From the NCBI RefSeq assembly GCF_025370935.1, contig NC_133485.1, positions 16,184,408 through 16,248,407 of the forward strand: 64,000 nt of DNA, written 5' to 3'. The notes under the pieces were generated by a model. The model did no database searches, was not told where the DNA came from, and saw only the letters and a program-made list of their open reading frames with translations. The stretch comes from Choristoneura fumiferana. Taxonomy: Eukaryota; Arthropoda; Insecta; Lepidoptera; Tortricidae. Below, piece by piece: positions 34,401 to 44,960 of the stretch. The position numbers and the translations under genes were made by a program. Position 1 is the first letter of the stretch, and each line of letters starts with the position of its first letter.

Positions 34401-37400
34401 GCATTTCACCTGGATCGTGCATTTACAACGCGATTGAGACATTAATCGTGTTTTTTTTAGTCGCTATTAGTTTTAGTCGCAATTCACCTAGATCGTGTAT
34501 TAGTGTATTTTCGTACATCAATTAACGCATCAAATTAATTAAGAGTCCCGAGTAAACATCGATCGCGGCGAAATGCGTCTAGTCCGTGCGGCCCAATGTG
34601 CAATAGAATGTACACAATAAGTTCAAGGGAATTAGGAATCTATGACAATGTAACAAAGTAAAATTGTTTTGTTTTTCTATCGTTTTACACCATGGCAGTT
34701 TGACGGCAGTTTGACTTTATTCTCGAAACAATTAGATTCTAATTGCTTTGTATTTTTGCTTTTGAGGTAAAGACTAACAAATGCTCGCAGTTCTCTAGTG
34801 GAAATGCAGCCTTACTGGCTGGTGAAATGGCGGAACAAAAGTCATCCTAATTTATCGCGTGTGTGTGTGCTTGATTAATGATTATCTGAAATTTAGTAAA
34901 ATTCTGGAATTTTAATTTGTTAAATCCACGGGCGAATTTAGAGAGGTCTTTCGGCAACGAAGGAGGAGACGTCCCTTAGGTGAATGAAGACTGGTAAAAA
35001 AAACGGAAACTAAGGGTTATTTCACCACCCATTGGATTAATTTTAACTGACGGATAAATGTGATGCCGTTTCCGTCTAATCGAACAAAACAAACAAAGAT
35101 TTTTTTGTCAAATAAATTTAATCAATGGATGGTGAAACAGGTGGTAAATCTCTAAAACGGAATCTCTATAACGGAAACTGAATTTGTATATAGAGATTCC
35201 ATAGCCCCAGGTGCCCTCCATAGTGTCAAGTAAAGGCTAGTTGTAAATGAAACGAAATGCTCGTTTGAGACTCACAGCGCCGTTTAGTTTACAATAGCAA
35301 CGTGGCGATTAAAGATGTGCAAGACGCAGAAAGTTTCCAAAAAGTTGGGAATGTTCTCGGAAAATTCTGGAAATATTCGCAAGAAATATAAAAAAATTAG
35401 CATTGCCCGTGGCTCCGCCCGCGCGGTATTCGGTTATCGTGCGCTGTTCCCTCGGGAACTGTGCATTTTTCCAGGATAAAAAGTAGCCTATGTCTATTAT
35501 CTCTATGCCAAAAATCACGTAGATCCGTCGCTCCGTTACGGCGTGAAAGACGGACAAACACACAAACACACTCGCATTTATAATATTATATAGTATAAGT
35601 ATATGGATTAGCCGTGGTGGCATAGTGGTTTGACCTATCGCCTCTCAAGCTGAGGGTCGTGGGTTCAAACCCCGGCTCGCACCTCTGAGTTTTTCGAAAT
35701 TCATGTGCGGAATTACATTTCAAATTTACCACGAGCTTTGCGGTGAAGGAAAACATCGTGAGGAAACCTGCACAAACCTGCGAAGCAATTCAATGGTGTG
35801 TGTGAAGTTCCCAATCCGCACTGGGCCCGCGTGGGAACTATGGCCCAAGCCCTCTTGTTCTGAGAGGAGGCCTGTGCCCAGCAGTGGGACGTATATAGGC
35901 GGGATGAAATTTAAGAAACGGAAAGTTTCAATCACCATACAAAATTGTGAGAAGTTACAGAAATTTTCCTATATGAAAAATTCTGCAATTTTGGAAAGTT
36001 TCCTTTGGCACATCATCAGTAGTGGCGATACAATACGATGACAGTTATTACTTAATATTCTTGACGTGCCAGAAGACGCTCTACATATTTAGTTTTGTTC
36101 TTGTTTCAGAGAGCCCTTAAGACGGTACCCATCCTCGAAATCCCACTCGGTAAGACTGAACCAGAAAAACCTCCGACTAGACTTAAAATCATAGAAATCG
36201 AAGACGACTTATCTAAAGGTGATACAAACAACAACGACTCAAACAAATCCGCCAAACCCAACATCATGGACAGCTCGGGCGACATGAAGTCAACGGATGC
36301 CAAAGATGTAGTGGTCACTAGTCCGGAGTCGGAGAAGTTGGTCAAAGATGTCATTGGGTCGGAGAAAGATGTCAGCTTGGAGAATATGGTGCCGCCAGTG
36401 AATAGCGTTCAGTTTATGGCTGAATGGAAGTATATGAAAGGGAATGAACGCGCTAGGAGCGATTATTTGAGTGTAAGTATTAAGTATAGTTATTTTGTTC
36501 GAATCGATTACAATGAAGGTTATCACAGGCGAAATGTCGCTAGATGGCGTTTGTATCGTGAGGGCCGTTTGAAGATACAGTCTTGCTTGCCATTGGCTAT
36601 TATATTATAGTCCAACACTACCGCTCCACCAACGCATTGACGACAGAGCTATCATATTCATATTCATATTCATTTATTCTAAAAATTGAAAATTTTACAT
36701 GTCAAATATTTAAGTATAGAAATTCAAGTGCAAATAAAATTGTACAATTATGAGTTTACATACATGAAAAAGAACTAACCTAAGATAACTTAACTAACTG
36801 TAACAATGAAAATTATAAAAAGAATACCCCGTCTAAAAGATCTGCCTGTGGCAGGGTTCCCATGACGCTGGCCGCATTACCCCTTTGGATCGCAAGTGAG
36901 ATCCGCTGGGATAAGTACGCGCCAGCTCTTGGGTCCCCAGAAGCGTCGACCAACCGGGACGACAGGGCCTTTATAAAAAACTTCATGTCGGCTGACCAGG
37001 GCCCTAAGGTCTCAACAGCAAGTTATTATACAATTTAAAATTCAGCCGAAGCCAATCAAATTAACATTAGTAAAAATACAATTGATTTCGCAAGTCGACA
37101 ACACGCTGAGTCCAAAATATTTTTGTTTTTTGCATAATACGTGCACTTTTAAATGTCTTTGTTGGAAATAGTTCTATACGACTTCTAATATATTTAATTA
37201 CGTAAAATAAGCATTGTGATGAAATTACCAATGTTATTGTATGTGAAATTTACATTATAACAATAACTCGCAAGAAATGCGTTTTCCTATGGATCAAGCT
37301 AGAATAGCTACAACGATTATTCGCCCCCGATAGCCCCCCATAAAGCAAATTTCGTCGAAATTTTTGGACGGGTTTCTGAAATCCCCGATATAAATAAATA

Positions 37401-39216
37401 ATACACGAATAGATACAGCACACGCCTGGTGTGTGTACAGTACATTATAGTCGAGTTCGTAAACTTCTGAGCAAAAAAATCTGAATACGCTTCTACGCCG
37501 TTAACAATATTCTTGTTCACATATTTTTGATCAAATGTTTGCTCAGAAGTTTATGAATTCGACTGTACCCAATCCAGTGCGGGATGCGCGTGCGTGGGAA
37601 CTTTTCAAGCCTGCTCAGCTAATTCTTTGGACTTATACAGGTCGAAATGATGATGATCGACAAAGATTGCTCGCTTCGTTACAGATTATAGATCCGGTAA
37701 AAATCCCTTCGATCTTCGACAACGCGCTGGAAAGCGACGTGCTCTCTGATCTACTGAGCATGCTCGCCGCTGACACGAGCAAGTTCGCCGACAAAACTAT
37801 CACAGCGTACCTGAAGGGCCTTACGAGGGTGAAGCGGTTCTCGGCGCTCGCTATGTTCCTCTCTACCAATGATAAACAAAGTAAGTGTGAACCTTTTCAC
37901 AAGCTTTAACTTGCTTATGTGTGTATGGGTCAAATCATGCGACTGAATTTTGACCCACTTCCAATACGGTATTTGACAGCTCCTGAATTTGCCATGTCTG
38001 ATACATTATTATGAAACACACACATTATTATGATACATTATTATAGATATACAGACAGTGTTTAGCGAAGAGAAAACTGAAATCGGTTGAAAATTAAACT
38101 TAGTGATTTTTTGAAAAATCTATATACCTGTCTCTTTCTCAAACGCTTTTCTCTATGCAGCAAGTATGGCGCTACTTGCGTGTGGCGTCACATGCAAGTA
38201 TGTCTTTCTCTGTCTAATCTTGAATTTCAAACCTTTATAACTTTGTTATTTGTAAAGGTAGCTTAAACATTGTTTCTCTATTGGATAACAGACATTGTGA
38301 AGTTTTAATTAATAAAACATATAAGTAAAAAATAGTCGAATACCGTATTGTCAGATTGGTAAAAAAAAATTAACATACTTGTCTAAATCCGGTGACATCC
38401 TGCTACTCCTGTCAAGCTCTCTCAAGCATGGCGAGTATTCGCAAAAACCCCTCCCCCCTCCTGCCTCATATGGGGGAAGCCGTCCACTGTTGTCCTACAG
38501 CGGATATGATGAGGTTCAAAAAATATGAAATAAATAAAAAACCGAAAAACCCAACTGTCGGGACTCATTGATATCAGAACCCGACTGTTGGACTTTTAGT
38601 TCCTTACTTAGGCAGTTGTCTCACCGCCAGCGAGGAAACGATTGGCTATCGACTATTTTCTCGCTCAAGAAACGAACAAAAGATATAAGATCCTGTGTGA
38701 GTAAAAGAGACACATATTAATAGTTGATCGCTGGCTGTTCACACTGTCAGCGAGAACTCGCTCTTACATCTTTTGTCGCAGCGACAAGAGCTATAAAACT
38801 CGCTGAGCTATAGATACTCGCTCAGCGATGTCAGCTTGGCGGCCGCCCCGCACGAGCGAGTCGAGTGGAGCGAGTAATCGCCCGTCGCACTCGAACACTC
38901 GCTTACAGCCAGCGACAAAACTACACTCGCTTCTCGCTGCTCACCCACTCGTTTCTAGTTACTCGCTCTACTCGCTTCTCGCTCATCGTCGGCGGTGGGA
39001 CAAGTGCCTCAACAGGGTTGAAGGCAACTTTGTTTTCTTTTTATTAATATTTTTTTTAAGGCAATTGGGTTCCGATTTTATTTACAACCTTTCGTTCACC
39101 GCTCTAAGGACAATTTTTTTTTTTCAGTTTTGAAAAAACTCCTACAACATTGCAAGACCGCGGAACACTGTTCTGAAAACGAAATTGCTGATCTGATGAA
39201 CAAATTTGAGCTTTAA
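28465..39216 (+). CDS. RNA polymerase II-associated protein 3 (Spaghetti)
   Basis: TPR co-chaperone of the R2TP/PAQosome. In the family the TPRs bind HSP90/HSP70 tails and the C-terminal domain binds RUVBL1/2, for assembly of RNA polymerase II, snoRNPs and PIKKs in the cytoplasm. Exons: 28465-28599, 28856-28969, 29854-29973, 30723-30850, 31753-31963, 33474-33683, 36110-36472, 37685-37880, 39128-39216. All are bounded by GT-AG and sum to 1,566 nt, 521 residues. Start MDKAFEIQRQVRDN; an in-frame stop lies just upstream. Residues 1-83 are the N-terminal region with DLPPVR and SDYKAWDSFDA, and 84-123 a charged linker. One three-repeat TPR block follows (about 124-232: GNAFVKQEKWDEAIACYNRA, YYANRGLCYL, KALQRRATARERLG). 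Residues 237-400 are a low-complexity Lys/Glu/Ser linker, and the RPAP3_C domain spans about 402-500 (FMAEWKYMK, YLSIIDP, IFDNALESDVL, RFSALAMFLS). Only one TPR block is present, as in Drosophila Spaghetti; human RPAP3 has two. Confidence 0.93.
30068..30165. repeat. Perfect fold-back in RPAP3 intron 3
   Basis: Two arms of about 47 bp (TCGAAAATACAAACTGAGAC onward) form a nearly loopless hairpin. GTAAGTAGGAT appears on both sides (29974 and 30167), so the real splice donor has a duplicate about 190 bp downstream. Family members: 44283-44530 and 55827-56012. A (TA)n run follows at 30285-30307. Confidence 0.8.
31430..31690 (-). mobile_element. RTE LINE 3' fragment in RPAP3 intron 4
   Basis: The minus strand contains KAGGARWMQ and FSNGDRGSTS pieces of the LINE C-terminal tail seen at 19631-20810, with frame damage. 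Confidence 0.65.
32030..32660 (-). mobile_element. RTE LINE 3' fragment split by a MITE
   Basis: The LINE tail (CATCATCATCAGCCGGAACA, CGTCCACTGCTGAACAAAGG) at 32030-32090 continues at 32513 with CCACTCGAGGACTTTTCTTC and CATTGCCACTTCAACTTGCA. The 420-bp MITE at 32089-32512 lies between. Intron 5 of RPAP3. Confidence 0.75.
32089..32512 (+). repeat. MITE family H, unsplit copy
   Basis: Ends AATGAGGGCTATCG and CGATAGCCCT. It contains TAAATATGATTTTAATCTAA, whose complement is the undisturbed form of the site where the 17-kb element inserted in the copy at 9291. No protein. Confidence 0.85.
32690..32712. repeat. (AAT)n microsatellite
   Basis: Short run of AATAAT units in RPAP3 intron 5; another short AAT run is at 32899-32912. 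Confidence 0.6.
32909..33210 (-). repeat. SINE family B, copy in RPAP3 intron 5
   Basis: Inverse of 35608-35905: CAGCCTATATACGTCCCACT at the left (3' tail) and a GGTTTGAACCCACG B-box region with CACCACGCCG at the right (tRNA-like head). Confidence 0.8.
33700..34065 (+). repeat. Dispersed repeat fragment in RPAP3 intron 6
   Basis: GTTTACCCGCGGTTTAGCACG, AATTCCCCTGGGAAAGCC, a GACGTCCAGCTATCTACGTA block and a terminal CATTCGCATTCATAATATAA. Relatives near 45620-46025 and 46455-46540 (inverted). Confidence 0.6.
34081..34814. repeat. 735-bp TIR element in RPAP3 intron 6
   Basis: Ends AGGCTGTGTTTCCATCAGAG and, inverted, AAGGCTGCATTTCCACTAGA, about 25-30 bp imperfect. TTA/TA lies at the flanks. The interior repeats TTTCACCTAGATCGTGTATT-like units three to four times. 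No transposase frame. Confidence 0.65.
35011..35143. repeat. MITE family E, diverged copy
   Basis: TAAGGGTTATTTCACCACCC at the left and AATGGATGGTGAAACAGG at the right; the core GTGATGCCGT is kept. Confidence 0.65.
35395..35600 (-). repeat. Dispersed repeat (family D), copy 4
   Basis: Inverse of the copies at 1155 and 6041: GCCCGTGGCTCCGCCCGCGC at the left, CACACTCGCATTTATAATAT at the right. RPAP3 intron 6. Confidence 0.7.
35608..35905 (+). repeat. SINE family B, best-preserved copy
   Basis: GCCGTGGTGGCATAGTGGTT (A box), CCTCTCAAGCTGAGG anticodon-like stem, GGGTTCAAACCCCGG (B box), CAATGGTGTGTGTGAAGTTC body, CCCAGCAGTGGGACGTATAT tail. RPAP3 intron 6, 205 bp upstream of exon 7. Confidence 0.85.
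36645..37020 (+). repeat. Dispersed repeat in RPAP3 intron 7
   Basis: Matches the order of blocks at 21470-21665 (CTGGCCGCATTACC, GCGCCAGCTCTTGGG, CATGTCGGCTGACCAGGG) with an extra AT-rich leader of ATTCATATTC repeats. Confidence 0.55.
37440..37567. repeat. Mariner-type MITE (family G), near RPAP3 exon 8
   Basis: TATAGTCGAGTTCGTAAACT at the left and AAGTTTATGAATTCGACTGT at the right, TA at both ends. Ends 118 bp before the exon-8 acceptor, so it contributes to the 3' part of intron 7. Confidence 0.8.
38050..38345. repeat. Dispersed repeat in RPAP3 intron 8
   Basis: Shares CTGTCTCTTTCTC-type, GCGTGTGGCGTCACATGCAA and GTCTTTCTCTGTCTAATCTT blocks with 44700-44950. Confidence 0.6.
38611..39007. 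repeat. MITE with CTCGC sub-terminal repeats in RPAP3 intron 8
   Basis: The ends GGCAGTTGTCTCACCGCCAG and, inverted, GGCACTTGTCCCACCGCCGA form about 20-bp imperfect TIRs. The right half is an array of CTCGCT/ACTCGC words, the left half has the complementary AGCGAG form. Non-coding. Ends 120 bp before exon 9. Confidence 0.75.
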
Positions 39217-39357
39217 AGTCATTATTTAAGATTTAGGTAGATTGTATCCAATTTAGCTCAACTTCTTAAAGAAAATGTGTAAGTAGGTACCTATTCATGA
39301 TTATTTTAAGTTTGATTTGGCGTTAAACGTATTTTCGGCATTTAGTATAATTAAGCT

Positions 39358-39530
39358 ACTGTTACATATGCTAGTTACTAGCACAAAAGCATGCTACTAC
39401 TGAGCAAATGCTACCACTAGCATGTGTGTATAGGACACGTGCTACTATTAAGCATGCTCTTTTAGTGTCATTCTGGTACTTCAGGTACTAGCGTGATTAT
39501 AAGCATGCTAGTAACGAGCATGTGTAAGGT
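39358..39530. repeat. Inverted-repeat element with TAGCATGCT words
   Basis: TACTGTTACATATGCTAGTT at the left and, inverted, CACCTTACACATGCTCGTTA at the right. Five or more TAGTA(G)CATGCT-like words lie inside. Confidence 0.6.
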
Positions 39531-40447
39531 GGCCTTTATTAAAAGAAAAGTTCTGACTGACTTAATTGTGAACAACGTTTTTGTTCCACATAAAATAAAA
39601 CTGATATTCACTTGCTGTAGAGCTGCCAAAATATCAGTTTGTCGAATAGTCATGGCATAAACGCATATTATTATTTACTAAATTTAAAAAGAACCATAAA
39701 AATATACGCTAGAATCGCCCTCAAGCAATCTTTCGATTTTGTCCGGAACTGAAACACAAATCGAGATAAGAGTTCGGTCTCGGTTGCAATTGCAATTATT
39801 ATTCTCTCGATCAAACACTATTTTATTCTCTTGTCTAAAATTATTTTGGTTATTTTTTGCAATGAGTTGCATTTTGGGCCCCAATTAAATTATGGTTGCT
39901 GATTTTAAAAGTCATTTTGTTTCTAAAAATTTTGTCTCAAGTATCACACGCATTAAGTTTTATCGTTAAACAATGCTAATTCAATTCTAACCTAAAATTT
40001 CACTTAATCAAGAGTTCGAAATGAAGGTGCGTATGGTTTGCAGGTTGAGCCCTTTTCGGCATCCAACGCAAACATGTAAAAGTTAAAAGTTGTGTCAGTC
40101 GGTGTCATCGTAGCTCCTAAGCGGACGAACCGATTCGGACGTGGTATTTTTTTTGAACTTTTGTAATAGTATAATTATTTTACACAAAAAGGTGAAGTTT
40201 TAGGTTAAAATGCCTAGAGTCTGACCAGCGAGTCGCGGGTGCATGGAATGGCGGCAAAAAAAAGAGGATTGGCTGGCAACACATTTCACAGATAAGAAAT
40301 ATTTGTTACAGAAAAAACAGATGCACACATTCGCGCAAACATTCGTACAGTCGCCATCAAATATCTCGGAGCGGCCAATCAAATCGGGTGGGTGATCAAA
40401 AATATCGAAACATGAACTCTAATACCTTAATAATAGTCTCTAAGACC
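39531..40447. other. Spacer 3' of RPAP3
   Basis: AT-rich. AATAAA near 39594 could be an RPAP3 polyA signal about 380 nt after the stop. A 66-codon minus-strand frame at 39684-39884 has no recognised domain. Confidence 0.35.
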
Positions 40448-40451
40448 TTAT

Positions 40452-40592
40452 GGGGCTGTTTCACCATCCATTGATTAGCGTTATACGACGGTTAAATGTG
40501 ATGCCGTCTCCGTCCATTCGAACAAAATAAATAGAGACGGCATCACACCTAACCGCCAGTTAACACTAATCAATGGATGGTGAAACAGCCCC
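40452..40592. repeat. MITE family E, copy 3
   Basis: Near-perfect palindrome with GGGGCTGTTTCACCATCCAT ends, about 90% like 25314-25458; TAT lies on both flanks. Confidence 0.85.
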
Positions 40593-40794
40593 TATATCTA
40601 ATAACTTAATCGGAACATGGCGACTGTACCATTGTACAAATGAAATTAAAATAAAAAATGAAGTACAAGGAAACGTGGATTTTAATTCCAATCCATTCAG
40701 TATGATCTGAGTCATAGTCATAATCTGACTCAAGACATACAAAGCCTAAAAATGATCCATCACTATCACTATCATCGTCACTGACATTGATGTG

Positions 40795-41388
40795 ATGAGT
40801 GATGAGCAGAGCCCGGAATTTACACGGCATTTTTGATCTGTCATAGTGACTTCTCACTTATCGACTTCCGATATTCAATACCAATATGCTAAATGCTGCC
40901 ATCTTCATCCACCATTACCTCTCATATTTGGTTTTATAGATTTTTTTCACCGCACAACGGCAAAACCTACTAGACACTGGCAAAATTGTCCTCCAATGGA
41001 CAGAGCCATATTTTTCTAAAAAAAACAACCAACCATATGTTAAAGAAGACACGTGTTAAAAAATATTAAAAGTAGAGGTCAACAATAGTCGGTTTTATCG
41101 TTAAAGATATCTTCCAATTGACTTTTGAGCAGTCGAAAATGTGAAATAGACATAAATATGCATTACGCAATGAAAACCATGAATACTTAACAATTTCTAA
41201 TTTTATAATTCAATTTCATATTCAAAGTCTGCTGTAGTGCAATTAAGTGTACTTCTTTATAAAAGATATTACGCTTCTTATTTTACGATAATTTTATTAT
41301 CGATATCATTTAGGTAGAGTCGATAAGTGAGAAGTCACTATGACCGATCAAAAACGCCGCGAAAATTCCGGGCTGTAGTGATGAGGAA
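40795..41388. repeat. Element with about 75-bp terminal inverted repeats
   Basis: Left arm 40795-40868 (GCCCGGAATTTACACGGC, CATAGTGACTTCTCACTTAT) and inverted right arm 41314-41388 (ATAAGTGAGAAGTCACTATG, AATTCCGGGCTGTAG). Between them is a piece of the CCACCATTACCTCTCATATT repeat also found at 58270 and 58436. Confidence 0.75.
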
Positions 41389-41436
41389 TGTTTCAAGTTC
41401 TTCTTCTGTTGTTTAGTCCTTTTCCTTGTATTTTCA

Positions 41437-41869
41437 GAATGAGGGCTATCGTTTTTTGTCTCACTAGATGGCGCACTGTTGCGAGTTGTGAGGTTTTTAA
41501 GTATGACTTTCAAAGTCTGTTATTACGGGCGTGAAAACAAAGTTTAGATTAAAATCATATTTAATACACCTTAAAACCGTACCATAAAAATATCGAGCAT
41601 GCCACAGTGTTGCATAGTCCCCGTTTTATTCGGAAAAAAGGGAGGACAAAGGTTTCCGAAAGACAAAAACTTTCTCAAAACACAGACATTCATTGCCCCG
41701 GAACGCATATTTGCCATAATTAATTTCAGATATTGCAAAATATTCACAAAATTATTCTAATTGTAAATAAACCCGCGTAGCTCACCCAAAAACTTTGATT
41801 TGACATTTCGGAGACCTCACGCTACACTAGCGACTCTAGTTGCGAATTCATACGCGATAGCCCTCATTG
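41437..41869 (-). repeat. MITE family H, unsplit copy
   Basis: AATGAGGGCTATCG at 41437 and CGATAGCCCTCATT at the right end form 14-bp TIRs. It contains AAAATCATATTTAATACACC intact, the empty form of the insertion site of the 17-kb element. Confidence 0.88.
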
Positions 41870-43430
41870 ATCACGTATTCGTGCGTATGTGAATGACCTA
41901 GCTTTACATTTGTCGCAGTAAAATTTTGATTTACATTACTGCTTGCAACACTGATGTGTTTAGTTGTCAGAAAGAGGTTTGCTTTACATTGCTCGCGACA
42001 GGGCTCACTGGTTAGACTTTAACTACTTATTGTGACCAACTTAAACTGATTTACAAGGTTATATTTATTTTAATAAGTAGATATTAGAACTTATATAATG
42101 TTATTTCACACAGTAACATTCACTCACTGTTCTAGAAATAGTTGTCGCTAATTAATTATGATTAGCTATTATTTGAATTGGTGCATTATATTTTGTTGTT
42201 AAGTTGGATTAAACACGGAATGAATTTTTAATGATTGTTTGATTTCGAATGTTAATAAAATATCTCGGGTTAGTCATGTTTTATACACGGTGTTTTTATT
42301 GATTTCCGTTAACTTCGGCAGACGGTTCAATTGATTGGAAGAAACTACCTGGTAATTAACTTTATGGTCAAAAAAAATAGTTTTACAGCTGTTAGTTAAT
42401 TATCTTAGGGTTATCAGGAGCGTTTCACCCGTCTTTTCCTGCGTGTTACGAAAAACTAAGGATAATGTTCACGAAACAAATCAATTGGAATTCTGCGACC
42501 GCACACCAGACCACACGTGGTGGTGGCGCGTGATTGGGTGTTTATTGACGGACATTGATATGATTCAGCCCCCGCCGTCCTCACAGGGACCAGTCTCAAA
42601 ACCAGCGCCGGGCAATCAAGTCTAGCATAATGCTTTAGCATAATGCCCAACTTTTTGTTTTTCTCCCACAAAATTTTATTTATATTTTAACAATGTCTAA
42701 TTTTAAGTTGTGGCAATAAAGGTTTTTTTTTTTTTCGTAGCACAAAAATCGGCGGTTGAACGCTCCTAAGCTTCACCTCTTTTCTTGTTTATCTTTAGAA
42801 CACTAACAGCTAGGCTACTGGTGTCTTGGAGATAGCAACTTCATTTTTCACCTGTCGAATGTTCTCTTAAAGTTAACGGTAATCAAAAATAACACGGTGT
42901 ATATCTAATTTAGGATGTGTATCTAAAACGGTTATTCGAATTTTGTATAATTTTGTGTACGAGGTTGAGTCAGAGACCCGTCGTAATGTATAAATGCCCA
43001 TCTGGGCATTTTTGGCAACACTGGTTTCTATACAAACCGGTAAATGAGATAGAGGTGCAACTATGGAGTTCTATCCCGTCTGTCCCCTAATATCATGATT
43101 ACGTGTCAGCAGGCTAGCAGACAGTCCTCCATAGTTGCTAAACTATGCCAGGCAGCGACATAGAAGGCTATAAGGTTGGGATACTGTAGTCAGGATAACC
43201 GGTCTACGAAGTAAGATAACTAGTTTTATATTAGTACTGCTTTTTCTCAAAATACAAACTAAAAACCATACCCAAAAGAGACAGACTGCATTCACGTCGA
43301 AATGTAATAAGTGAAATTTTGAAGTAACCGCGTATCTATGGCATGGATACCATAGACACTGTCATCTGACAAGGACACTACCTGACACTAACTCAAATTC
43401 TTGTTCACGCAGTTTTCTTACGACGCTATA
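41870..43430. other. Intergenic spacer before the A4GALT-like gene
   Basis: No gene supported. A 60-codon plus-strand frame at 42443-42625 (TWWWRVIGCLLTDIDMIQ) and an AATAAAGG followed by 13 T near 42716 may be the end of an old retroelement. A small hairpin AAATGCCCATCTGGGCATTT lies near 42996-43015. Confidence 0.4.
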
Positions 43431-44134
43431 ATGCTGAGAAAAATTAAAAAAGTCTTATTCTACGTCTCTCTAATAGCCTTCAGCGTTGTCTATATAACAG
43501 CAACCCACTATTTCATCGAACGCTACCAACACGAGCACGAGTTACCCGTACTCTGGCATTCTACGTTAGACTTCTTCTATCCCGACGATACCTCGTGCTA
43601 CCGCAAGGACGGAGATTACCTGATGTCAATCGAAAAGAAAGCAGTTTTACCTGATTCTATATTTATCATCGAGACTACATGCCAACGTAATTTAGGCGCT
43701 AGAGAAGCTTGTACTATAGAAGCGATAGCCAGATCGCACCCAGATAAATTCGTTTACGTTCTTTTCACAAGGCCATTGACAGAAAAGGAATGTTTCAGAG
43801 GACCTTTAGGAGAAGCCAATAAATTCCTCAATGTGCATTTCTACAGAGCTAATATCAGTACTTACGCTTTACACACTCCATTGGAAGAAATCTTTAATGG
43901 TAGTTTGACTTCGCATGGCAAGAGACACCATCGGAGAATGGCAGAATACTTGAAATTTTTGACGTTATATCACTATGGAGGGTTGGTGGTAGATTTGGAT
44001 ATGTTGGTTACGGCGGCAACGGAACATTTGGGCAGTAATTGGCTGGTGCGGGAAGATGATGGGAGAATAGGGTCGGCTGTTGTTTCACTCTCCAGGGATA
44101 GGGTAGGGAGAAAGGTTACGCCGTTGGTTCTTAG
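43431..44134 (+). CDS. Alpha-1,4-glycosyltransferase (Gb3 synthase family), first coding exon
   Basis: Family members are Golgi type II membrane enzymes adding alpha-1,4 Gal or GalNAc to glycolipids. This exon encodes 234 residues plus two bases. The ATG at 43431 starts MLRKIKK, with a membrane anchor at about residues 8-26 (VLFYVSLIAFSVVYITATHY), a stem, then the catalytic domain: FIIETTCQR near 78, ACTIEAIARSHPDKFVYVL at 93-111, YLKFLTLYHYGGLVVDLDML with the nucleotide-sugar DXD at 188-190. Possible N-glycosylation at NIS 141 and NGS 156. The exon ends AG|GTAAGT in phase 2. The usual NGP-containing segment should follow but was not found; the next recognisable piece is the last exon at 48255. 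Confidence 0.85.
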
Positions 44135-44282
44135 GTAAGTTTAAGATGCCTTTACTGAATTATTGGTTCTGGAATATAACCTAACCAACAAAAAGTTAAA
44201 ACACCCCCGACATTGTCACTTCAAAGTTCAATACCTCAAAAACAGCTGAACCGATTTTGATAAAACATGTCTAAGATCATCA

Positions 44283-44530
44283 TGTCATATCGAAAATACA
44301 AAATATAGATGCATGGAAAAAACCAGAAAAATAAGACCAGCGCTGGGAATCGAACCCAGGTCCTTGAATGCCGAGGACCTGGGTTCGATTCCAGCGCTGG
44401 TCTCATTTTTCTGGTTTTTTCTATGCATCTTTATTTCATTGCAGTTTGTATTTTCGATATGGGTTTTCGGGATGACCGTAAAAGTAGCAAAAATTTGGAA
44501 TTGAAATAAAAAATACAAAAAGATTCCAAA
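44283..44530. repeat. Fold-back element with a tRNA-like palindromic core
   Basis: Outer arms TATCGAAAATACAAA and TTTGTATTTTCGATAT. The core 44333-44403 is an almost perfect hairpin of AGACCAGCGCTGGGAATCGA and its complement, containing GGTTCGATTCC (B-box-like) in both orientations. Inside A4GALT-like intron. Same family as 30068-30165 and 55827-56012. Confidence 0.7.
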
Positions 44531-44699
44531 AAAACAATCTTAATGCCTAATAAGAACCATCGCTAGAAACCCTGCTTTAAAATAAAAAATCCGCATTCAA
44601 ATGGGTTCACACGTTTAAGAGCTACAGTGCCACAGACAGACAGACACACAACGATTTTCGAATTTCGGAGTAGGCCCTCAGGGTCTAAATAGCAACTGT

Positions 44700-44960
44700 C
44701 TAAGAGCAAATGGTCTGCAATCTGTCTCTTTTCATAACACTTTCCTTTATGCAGTACTTAGGTACTTATGGCGTTTCTTGCGTGTGACGTCATATTCGAG
44801 TAAGTCTTTCCCTGTCTAATCTTTAATTTTTCCTCCTTTATTCTCTGATTTAAGAGTAAAGGTAGCTCAAAAATGGTTTTTTCCGTTTGATAATTCGCAG
44901 TGACATGTTTTGATTTATAATAGGTATCAATGGAAAAATAATCAATAAAGTATCTGTTTA
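44700..44960. repeat. Dispersed repeat, second copy of 38050-38345
   Basis: GCGTGTGACGTCATATTCGA and GTCTTTCCCTGTCTAATCTT blocks in the same order. Confidence 0.55.

Noticed and set aside
42443..42625. 60-codon plus-strand frame with TWWWR
   Set aside because: Isolated, no splice context or domain; possibly an old retroelement end but not strong enough to call as a gene.
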